From Panopea generosa (lineage: Eukaryota > Mollusca > Bivalvia > Adapedonta > Hiatellidae): DNA of 64,000 nucleotides. This document shows, one piece after another, positions 34,926 to 45,200 of the stretch; positions within the stretch are counted from its first letter, which is position 1, and the number at the start of each line of letters is the position of its first letter. The stretch spans positions 77,254,574 to 77,318,573 of the forward strand of contig CM055899.1 of NCBI GenBank assembly GCA_029582155.1, given 5' to 3'. The notes under the pieces are model-generated. The model had not been told where the DNA came from. It did not search any database and saw only the letters and a program-made list of their open reading frames with translations. The position numbers and the translations under genes are program-made.

Positions 34926-35915
34926 TATTAAGGTAAAATTTCATAAATGAATGTTGTTTTATTGTTGTTAAGAATACCTTGAATAATATTATGTTAAACT
35001 ACATAAGAAGTCTATATTCATCTCTACGAAAGGGAATGCTTAAGATTATCAAAGCAAATGGATATTTAACTAAGTTTTAAGGTAAACATAAAATAATAAT
35101 GTTATATTGTTGCTGATCGCCATCATTTACATCTTAAGTCACGCTGCTATTGACTTTGGCAATTTGATTGTAATAACATGATTTGTTACTGTAATTTGTG
35201 TGAAAAATCTGCAACAATATCATTTTATAGGTTTTACATCTGCATGATGTTTTGAATGAATGAATGGGGTTTTATGGCGTACCAAAACATTATAGGTTAT
35301 TCGATGCCAACAAGAATGAAGATTCAAGGTTCATTCTACATGTACAAAAACAAAAAATTAACATACAGATTAAAAAAAAACCACAACAACAAATGAATAT
35401 GCAGAATGAATATAATGTTTTGAAAAAAAACAATAAAACCAATGAGAAAAGAAAACTAATTAATTTTCTCACATTTAGCATGACTTGCATTCTGTCTCAC
35501 CAAGACTATTTCACACCCAGGTAACAAACAATACCGTGGTGGTGAGTATATACTGCACACAAAGAATTGTACAAAAATGTCTTGTATGTAATAAAATACA
35601 AACACCAATCTACACACTTCGTTTGACATTTCTGGTAATCATTCACACCCCTAGGTTGTCGAATTTAATAAAATTTTATTTAAAATCACATCAAGATTTT
35701 TATTTTGCCAACACTTTTAAAACAAAACTAAGGTATTCAGCAGAAGAAAAAACAAGCACAACCTAAACAAGATTTTCAGATATTTTCCATTCATTAAACT
35801 ACCATTTATAGAACATGCACAGAAAATAAAATGTTTACTAGTAAATTGTAAAATAAACAAAATAAGATTTATCTTTCTTTCTAATCCTTTTGTATATTAT
35901 GTAACGAAATGAATA
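34926..35915. other. no gene seen
   Basis: AT-rich sequence. The ORFs at 35264-35766 are low-complexity (Lys/Asn) and lie on both strands; I do not support them as genes. Confidence 0.4.
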
Positions 35916-36096
35916 AGAGTTGTCAGAAGACAACAAAGCTCACCTATGGGATAAAACTCACCACCCATGCAAAGATTAAGATTGGAGGCAAACACCAAAA
36001 CTTAAATGCAACTAAACGCAAACGTTTAAACTTGGTGTCTACAGATGACACCGCGGTCATGGCAATATCTCTCTTGGACATTGGTACAGGTGAGCT
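35916..36096 (+). mobile_element. short AGAG...GAGCT element (181 bp)
   Basis: Starts AGAGTTGTCAGAAGAC and ends GGTACAGGTGAGCT; flanked by a 4-bp direct repeat AATA (35912-35915, 36097-36100). AAAGCTCACCTATGG near the start pairs with CAGGTGAGCT at the end. The termini match those of R1 and of the element at 46289-47554. Confidence 0.65.
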
Positions 36097-36699
36097 AATA
36101 AAATATGTTTAAACCAAACTGTAAAGTTAAATTTGTAAAAGCAAAAAAACTTAAGTGTCTTTTAATCAGACTAAAAGAACTTTTTTCTCCCAAAAAGGAT
36201 TACAATTTTAGTTGGTGTGCAGCACATCTTGTAATAAACGTTAAAGAGAGTAAATAAATGCACAGGTGTAACTGCAATATTCTAGCATTAAATAGCAATA
36301 TAGTTACATGTACAATCAAACCTGTCATAGGCAGCCAGTCAAGGCAATAAGCAAAAGTGGTCTTTTAAAACAGGTTGTCACTTAAAGCCCCATCATCTGA
36401 TCAGACTACCGGGTGTAAATTAGTTACTCTACAGGGCGTGTTTTATCAACTGGGAGTGTATAATATGTTCTAATAATAGAACAGATATAATAGCAGACAG
36501 CAAAATGTTTGTAAAACAATGCAGAAGGTTGACATTGTAACTGATACATGAATGTTGACTCTGGGTCAATATCACACTCACTTTAGCATTAGTGACTACA
36601 GAGTCTTTAATTAATCATTATCAGGTAATTACTGTTTTAGCAACGCTCTTAAGTGATTAGATAATGTTGTTGATCGATATCAAAGTAATAACATGAAAA

Positions 36700-37400
36700 T
36701 ATCGGTGGAACCAATGGATGCTCCCCAAGTGAGTGTTTGCCTCTGTATGGGCTACTTGGTTGAAGAATACCACCAAACTGTATAGCAGGAACAATATGTG
36801 GCTCTGCACTTCACAGAACTAATTCGCAAATCATTTAACCGGAACAAAATGACAATATGCGCAGATCCTAACTAGTTTTACAGAATTAAAACCAGAGGTT
36901 GTAGGGAAATAGCGTCATGACGACAAGATGCACACCTCCACTTGGTAATGATGTATCCTAGCTTCATAAAGTTTCATAAAATTCCAACCACAAGTTGTAT
37001 AGAAATAGAGCGGAAAAGAATTTGGTCACAGACTGAATCAAAGGGCCATAACTCCGTGAAAAATCACCAAACCGAAACACAAACATAGCAAGTTTCATAA
37101 AATTCCAACGTGAGGTTGTAGAGAAAACAAGCGGACAATAATTTGGTCACAGACTCAATGAAAGGGCAATAACTCCATGAAAAATCATCGAACCGAAACA
37201 CAGACAATATGCACATCTGCACTTGGTAATGATGCATCCAAGCAAGTTTCATAAAATTCCAACATGGGGTTGTAGAGAAATAGCGCAGACACTTTTTTGG
37301 TCACAGACTCAATCAAAGGGCCATAACTCCGTGAAAAACACTATACAGAAAACATAGACAATATGCGCATCTGCACTTGGTAATGATGCATCCTAGCATT
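36700..37400. repeat. tandem ~150-bp modules
   Basis: Modules with GCAAGTTTCATAAAATTCCA, GGTTGTAGAGAAATAG, TTTGGTCACAGACTCAAT, AAAGGGCCATAACTCCGTG and TGCACTTGGTAATGATG. At least three repeats, diverged. They share the GGGCCATAACTC phrase with 26826-27960. Confidence 0.75.
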
Positions 37401-37787
37401 TGCTGAATATATAAGAAATTAGACTTTAACTAAGGTTGATGTGATTAAAAATTGCAAAAGGTGTCTTTTTTCAACACAATACCTATAAAACATACCTCGG
37501 ATACAAAGTTGTGTGATAGAGACTGTGCTAATAATAAACTTTAACTAATGTTGTTGTTTTATCATGCATGTGTATCAACTGTAAATTATAAATTGTGGTG
37601 GTTATGAACACTGTCAAGGCCCTGCATATCAAAAACAAAATAAAAAGTAAAAATATCAGCAAAAATTGATTACTGTCATAACAATGTAATACACAGTGGG
37701 AGATAAAACACTTCAACTTCATTAAAACAGCAATCATGATGAATAAATCTGTTGTAATTGAGAATACACGGATAATTGATTAATAAA

Positions 37788-37925
37788 ATGACCAGAGGGA
37801 GACTGAGTCAGATTGAGTAGAACCACCGTCCTTCCGCAAGTAACTGGAAACTTCCTCAGGTTTTTGGAGCGAGTGGGTCTCGAACCTAGGACCTTAGCCA
37901 TGAGAGGTAAATGATCTTGAATATC
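37788..37925 (-). mobile_element. SINE family 2 (minus copy)
   Basis: Minus strand: TTACCTCTCATGGCTAAGG, TAGGTTCGAGACCC (B box), CACTCGCTCCAAAAACC, then GAAGTTTCCAGTTACTTG and GAAGGACGGTGGTTCTAC. It lies immediately upstream of the exon at 37960. Confidence 0.8.
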
Positions 37926-37959
37926 AAGCATACACCTGTGATTTGTTTTTTTATGCTAG

Positions 37960-38037
37960 GAAGCAGCTGCCATTGCAAGACAGTGCGAACATGCAAAAAT
38001 GGCTGAACTGTTAACAAATTATATCACAAGCTCGTGA
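37960..38037 (+). CDS. probable last exon of a + strand gene, ankyrin-like C-terminus
   Basis: A strong acceptor (TTTGTTTTTTTATGCTAG) opens 25 codons and a TGA: EAAAIARQCEHAKMAELLTN, then YITSS. The pattern xAxxIAxxxxHxxMAELL fits the second half of an ankyrin repeat, so the parent could be an ankyrin-repeat protein. No upstream partner exon was found in the window; a long intron or an off-window gene body is possible, as is a decayed duplicate. The nearest downstream poly(A) word on this strand is AATAAA at 38565-38570. The reading frame ends convergent to the minus-strand gene that stops at 39153, which is a natural gene layout. Confidence 0.45.
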   Translation, partial: EAAAIARQCEHAKMAELLTNYITSS

Positions 38038-38329
38038 AAAATGATGGAACGTCATGTCCACTTCATGTCTACATTCACATCGGAATCATTCAAAGAATGT
38101 AAGTAGAGTATACAGAAATTAGGTGTTCTAATCTACCGGCAAACATTATACAACTGGTCACCCATTTTTGCTTGATTTTAACTTACTACTGGGTAGTATT
38201 TATTTAACTGATTATGAAAGTTCTTACAACGTAGACAAATCACGCTTGATGTTTTACTGAGTAGAACCAGTACAAAGCATATGCATACTAAGTGTCTTAC
38301 TCAAGGACACCTGGGACACAAAGCCGTAG

Positions 38330-38389
38330 CCGAGGATCAAACCCACAACCCTCAGATTCTGGATCAGATGCTCTACTGCTGGACCATAC
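38330..38389 (-). mobile_element. tRNA-like SINE head
   Basis: Minus strand: GGTCCAGCAGTAGAGCATC, then TTGTGGGTTTGATCCTCGG, an A-box/B-box arrangement with a 60-nt span. No full tRNA fold can be drawn, so it is most likely a SINE fragment. Confidence 0.45.
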
Positions 38390-38399
38390 ATCTTGTATT

Positions 38400-39150
38400 A
38401 ACAGTAATTTGAAATTAAAAAATGATCCATAGGGAAGACTGGGAGGTAATCACATATCAAGGAAAGAGAACGTCTAACACCAGGCATTGAACACAATATA
38501 TGAAATATCTAATACTAGTATTCCAGCATGTACAAGTACATTCTCCTACAATATCTGAAAACACAATAAATACTCATGTAATGTAATGGTTTAAATGCAA
38601 ATTATGCTCAAATTTGTAAATACTTCAGCGTTGCACACATTCATTTGAAAACAACCTTATAGGTAGCACGTTCCAATCTAAACAATACATAACTCCAAAT
38701 AGTGCAGAATGTAAATGATCATACCATCACTGTAACTGTTCGTCTCTCCAGTATACCAAACTTCAAACACTTCAACTATTACACTTTATAGCCACAATCC
38801 CCCTCTATACTTTATATATCAATACTAGCTGCTAAGTCAACAATGCACCAATCGATTAGAAAACCACAAGTGCTAAGATATCCAAAGGGTAATCTCTTTA
38901 ATTTTATGTAAATTCAAATGGTGCACTGTACATTAAAACTGGTACAACACTTTTAATTGGTAGATAAACCCAGTTTGTGCGACAACTTTAACATTAAAAT
39001 GTAAATCCAATGGCAAACAACTAAAACTGTGGATAAACCATTATAACTGGTATGTTGATCCAAATGGTACATCGCTGCCCTGGTTAGTTGATACACACAA
39101 CTCATGGTATGGAAAATCAAAGTACCCCATTCAAATGGCAGGTCATTTCC
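38400..39150. other. intergenic/3'UTR space between convergent genes
   Basis: AT-rich. It contains AATAAA on the plus strand at 38565-38570 and, for the minus strand, ATTAAA at 38897-38902. Either could end the flanking transcripts. Nothing else seen. Confidence 0.4.
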
Positions 39151-39152
39151 AA

Positions 39153-39260
39153 TTACGGTGGGGTGGATTCTGAAGCAGTTTTAGAACTACTCGCCTGCAG
39201 ACACGCCAGCAGGAATTCATCTACCTGTTCTCCGTCACACTCAGGATCAATATTGAACTC
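39153..39260 (-). CDS. unidentified gene, terminal exon
   Basis: Acceptor ATATTTGCAG|GAGTTC, then EFNIDPECDGEQVDEFLLAC, LQASSSKTASESTPP and TAA. Phase 0 fits exon 4 directly (SSNE|EFNID). Upstream, the same junction (TTTRCAG|GWGTTCAATATTGA) is repeated at 39338 and 39416, in frame. Linking this exon to exons 1-4 rests on strand, phase and order; there is no transcript. Confidence 0.7.
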   Translation of the reverse strand, partial: EFNIDPECDGEQVDEFLLACLQASSSKTASESTPP

Positions 39261-42200
39261 CTGCAAATATAAAATAGAACAGTTAATACTTAATGTCCAT
39301 ACTGAAAATGGTTCACACAAGGGGTCAATATTGAACACCTGTAAATATAAAATAGAACAGTTAATACAGAATGTCCATATTGAAAATGGTTCACATGAGA
39401 GATCAATATTGAACTCCTGCAAATATAAAACAGAACAATTCACACATGGGGTCAATAGTAAACTCTCACATAATATAAAACAGAATAGTTCACATATGGG
39501 ATCAATAGTAATCTCCCACATAATATAAAACAGAACAGTACACACATGGGGTCAATACTGAACTCCTGTAAATATAAAACAGAACAGTTCATGCATAGGG
39601 TCAATATTAAACTCCCACATGATATAAAACAGAACAGTACACACATGGGGTCAAAAGTAAACTCTAACATAATGTAAAACAGAACAGTACATACATGGGG
39701 TCAATACTGAACTCCTGTAAATATAAAACAGAACAGTTCACGCATATGGTCAATAGTAAACTCCCACATAATATAAAACAGAACAGTACACACATGGGGT
39801 CAATATTGAACTCCTGTAAATATAAAACAGAACAGTTCACACATGGGGTCAATAGTAAACTCTCACATAATATAAAACAGAACAGTACACACATGGGGTC
39901 AATATTGAACTCTCACATAATATAAAACAGAACAATACACAGACGGGGTCAATAGTAAACTCCCACATAATATAAAACAGAACAGTACACACATGGGGTC
40001 AATACTGAACTTCTGAAATATAAAACAGAACAGTTCACACATAGGGTCAATAGTAAACTCCCACATAATATAAAACAGAACAATTCACACAAGGGGTCAA
40101 TAGTAAACTCTCACATAATATAAAACAGAATAGTTCACATATGGGGTCAAAAGTAATCTCCCACATAATTTAAAACAGAACAGTACACACATGGGGTCAA
40201 TAGTAAATTCTCACATAATATAAAACAGAACAGTACACACATGGGGTCAATACTGAACTCCTGTAAATATAAAACAGAACAGTTCATGCATAGGGTCAAT
40301 ATAAAACTCCCACATAATATAAAACAGAACAGTACACACATGGGGTCACTGGTGAACTCTCACATAATATAAAACAGAACAGAACATACATGGGGTCAAT
40401 ACTGAACTCCTGTAAATATAAAACAGAACAGTACACACATGGGGTCAATATTGAACTCCTGTAAATATAAAATAGAACAGTACACACATAGGGTCAATAG
40501 TAAACTCCCAGAAAAATATAAACAGAACAGTACACACATGGGGTCAATACTGAACTCCTGTAAATTTTTTTTAGAACAGTTCATACTCTGGGTCAATACT
40601 TAACTCCCATATACTGTGATATCACCAATTTTTATTGATTTTGTTTGGAGCCTTTGAATGTAAAACATGGACCTACTTTACTTAGCTATATGTTATCAAA
40701 TAGCTTTTATACTGGTCTGGTTAGTTTGTAAAAAATAAAAATTAGAATTTAGATTTTTTCATTTAGTGCATTGATTAAGATAAAATTTGGTTAACTGTAT
40801 TAATATTCCATCACAAATTTTCATCACTGTGGAAAGTGCTAAAAATTGATTCATTGATTGAATATTTAGAATAATTTTTATGCCATCGAGGGCTAACAGA
40901 TGATTAGTTAACCTAACCACTGTTTCCTGGGATCCTGAACTAGTACTTGAGCACAGCCCATCTCCGCAAGTAACTTATAACTTTCCAAATTGAATTGGCG
41001 GTGATAGACGAATGATAATGAGATACAATGTGGTATATCAATCATCACTGAGACAATTGCCAGGGATTCAAACTCATGACCCCTGGATTAACAGTCAGAC
41101 GAGTAACAGACTGAGCTAATGGGGCCCGGCATGTAAAAATAAACCTAGAAGAGTATGTTCATTACAATAGTATACAACATATTTTACACCGTAGTGCAAA
41201 TTATTTTTCCAGTATTTGTTCGAGTAGGTAATTTGTAAAAGAAAAAAGTATGCATGAATAGCCTAATTATTTTTCTTTCTATCTACAAGGAATAAATATT
41301 TGTAACGAGTGTATCTGCATTAATCTCAACCTATTTACAGTACACATTTTACATCTCAACATCTCAAATGTTGTTGTCAAAACAGTTTAATTAACTTGTA
41401 AAACCTAAGTGCCAACTAACTGACATCTCCCCAGGATAACCCCAGGTTGCCAAGCGCATTTATGATCGCGTCTGAAGGTGTACTGTCAGTGGACTTAATA
41501 GTATTACAAATCAGTAATTCAAACACATTAAGTAATAGGGATTTAAAGAGCCAAAAGTTCACACTATAACAATTTTTTTATGGACCCCAGCTTTACCCTT
41601 GTGATAACTGCTATATTTTCCAACATTCTATTTTTAAAGAGAATATTAATGACAGTTAAGATAGATACTAACATTTCCTTTCCAAGTGCTTAAAAAAATT
41701 GTAAATGAAGGCAGCAGAAATAAAATAATAATCACATCAAAGTTGATACATATTCAACTTAACCTTGGTTCTCCCCCAAATTATCATCAATCGGGAATCA
41801 AAAACTGTCACATAAGTCGTGGCAAACAGACCCAGAGTCTACAGCTTCATCAACATTAGCGGAGTTGCGAGCCACCTTCACATATAAAACTTTTCAAATT
41901 CATATATCCTATATTAATTGCCGCCATTTCAACGACAAAATGAGGCAGAATGGAGCAAAATGAAGCTGTAACTAAGTGGAAGCTAACTACCGATTTATCT
42001 TATATCTCCCTCGGCGCAGATTTACGAAGCTCCGTAATACGGAGAACATTAGCACTGCATTTAGACGTGTGAAAGTGTTTCCCAAACCCAGCCTGCCATA
42101 TGTCAATTAATTTTACACGTACTTTCTCTGCAACCTTGTGGCTTTTAGATGGTGTCTCCAGGGAATTGGTGATTTTCATAGATAGCTTTCGACTAATGTA

Positions 42201-45200
42201 CGCAGCCCCTTATGATGGTAATAATGAAAAATATGATAGGGCTTCTTGTAACGTACATGGAATTGTTTTTACTGCCAGTAGCCAGATTAAAATCTCTGGC
42301 TGGACCGAAATCAAACAGTAGCATGCATGATCAAAGGAAGATAGTTTAGGACATGTTCTAAGTTTTATATTTTGTTTATCTCTTTCTGACACTTGTGCGA
42401 GATAAAATTAGGGATTGGAGGAGACATTAAAATCTATCTGAAGCCATGGCAACAAAGTCTGGAACTATGACAAGTAAAATATAACTTGTATTTACTCATA
42501 ATACATTCTGAAACCGTGGCTACAATATCAGAAACCATCGTGCTATATACTACAGTCTGAAACCGTGGCTGCAAAATCAGAAATCATCATGCTACATACT
42601 ACAGTCTGAAACCTCAGCTGCAAAATTTGAAATCATCATGCTACATACTACAGTCTGAAACCGTGGCTGCAAAATCAGAAATCATCATGCTACATACTAC
42701 AGTCTGAAACCGTGGCTGCAAAATCGGAAATCATCATGCTACATACTAGTCTGAAACCTCGGCTGCAAAATCAGAAATCATCATGCTACATACTACAGTC
42801 TGAAACCGTGGCTGCAAAATCGGAAATCATCATGCTACATACTACAGTCTGAAACCTCGGCTGCAAAATCGGAAATCATCATGCTACATACTACAGTCTG
42901 AAACCTCGGCTGCAAAACCAGAAATCATCATGCTACATACTACAGTCTGAAACCTCGGCTGCAAAACCAGAAATCATCATGCTACATACTACAGTCTGAA
43001 ACCGTGGCTGCAAAACCAGAAATCATCATGCTACATACTACAGTCTGAAACCTCGGCTGCAAAATCGGGAATCATCATGCTACATACTACAGTCTGAAAC
43101 CGTGGCTGCAAAACCAGAAATCATCATGCTACATACTACAGTCTGAAACCGTGGCTGCAAAACCAGAAATCATCATGCTACATACTAGTCTGAAACCGTG
43201 GCTGCAAAACCAGAAATCATCATGCTACATACTACAGTATGAAACCGTGGCTGCAAAACCAGAAATCATCATGCTACATACTACAGTCTGAAACCCTGGC
43301 TGCAAAATCGGAAATCATCATGCTACATACTATAGTCTGAAACCGTGGCTGCAAAATCAGAAATCATCATGCTACATACACAGTCTGAAACCGTGGCTGC
43401 AAAATCAGAAATCATCATGCTACATACTACAGTCTGAAACCTCGGCTGCAAAACCAGAAATCATCATGCTACATACTACAGTCTGAAACCTCAGCTGCAA
43501 AACCAGAAATCTTCGTGCTACATACTACAGTCTGAAACCTCGGCTGCAAAACCAGAAATCATCATGCTACATACTACAGTCTGAAACTGTGGCTGCAAAA
43601 CCAGAAATCATCATGCTACATACACAGTCTGAAACTGTGGCTGCAAAATCAGAAATCATCATGCTACATACTACAGTCTGAAACTGTGGCTGCAAAACCA
43701 GAAATCATCATGCTACATACACAGTCTGAAACCGTGGCTGCAAAACCAGAAATCATCATGCTACATACTACAGTCTGAAACCGTGGCTGCAAAATCAGAA
43801 ATCATCATGCTACATACTACAGTCTGAAACCGTGGCTGCAAAACCAGAAATCTTCGTGCTACATACTACAGTCTGAAACCTCGGCTGCAAAACCAGAAAT
43901 CATCATGCTACATACTACAGTCTGAAACTGTGGCTGCAAAACCAGAAATCATCATGCTTTATACACAGTCTGAAACTGTGGCTGCAAAACCAGAAATCAT
44001 CATGCTACATACACAGTCTGAAACCGTGGCTGCAAAATCGGAAATCATCATGCTACATACTATAGTCTGAAACCATGGCTGCAAAATCGGAAATCATCAT
44101 GCTACATTACTACAGTCTGAAAACTTGGCTGCAAAATCGGAAATCATCATGCTACATACTACAGTCTGAAACCGTGGCTGCAAAATCGGAAATCATCATG
44201 CTACATACTACAGTCTGAAACCGTGGCTGCAAAATCGGTAATCATCATGCTACATACTACAGTCTGAAACCGTGGCTGCCGAATCGGAAATCATCATGCT
44301 ACATACTACAGTCTGAAACCGTGGCTGCAAAATCGGAAATCATCATGCTACATACTACAGTCTGAAACTAACAAATAAAGAAGTGAAACCACAAAAATAG
44401 AATGATTATTACTGATTTAAAGTCAAAATCTGACAATTACCGGAATAAAGTCTAACATTGGCAATTACCCAAGTAAAGTCTGAAACTGGCAATTAGAGGA
44501 GTGAAGTCTTAAACTGGCAATTACCAGAGTAAAGTCTTAAACTAGCAATTACTGCAGTAAAGTCGGAAACTGGCAATTACCCCAGTAAAGTCGGAAACTG
44601 ACAATTACCAGAGTCAAGTCTGAAACTGGCAATTACCGGAGTCAAGTCAGAAACCGACAATTACCGGAGTCAAATCTGAAACTGACAATTACCAGAGTCA
44701 AGTCTGAAACTGGCAATTACCGGAGTCAAGTCTGAAACTGACAATTACCAGAGTAAAGTCTTAAACTGAAAATAAGAAAAGACTGAAACTGGCAATTATC
44801 AAAGTAAAGTCTGAAACTGGCAATTACGGGAGTAAAGTCTGAAACTGAATATTACTAATGTAAAGTCTAAAACTGGCAATTTCCGGGCTAAAGTCTTATA
44901 CTGGCAATTATCTGAGTAAAATCCGAAGCTGGCAATTTCCAGTAAGAAAATGACAATTATCAGTGCATTCTGAAACTGGCATTATACAGGCTTTATATTA
45001 AAAGAAAATAGCTAAGGCCATAACAAATTAATTGCTAGATTATCATCCCCACCAGCCTCCTAATTTTCATGTGCCCTGATCCTTTTTATTTTCATAATCA
45101 AATTTTTTTTTTTTTATATATGAAAATAAAAAATAAAATCTTCCTTCCCTACCTCCCTCCCAGTTTTTAAGAAAAAATTGGATGAAAATCTAGTAATTAA

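Noticed and set aside
39153-40610. CRISPR array (regular repeats with short period)
   Set aside because: Units are contiguous without unique spacers, the genome is animal, and the unit matches an exon junction. The same applies to the arrays at 42480 and 52691.
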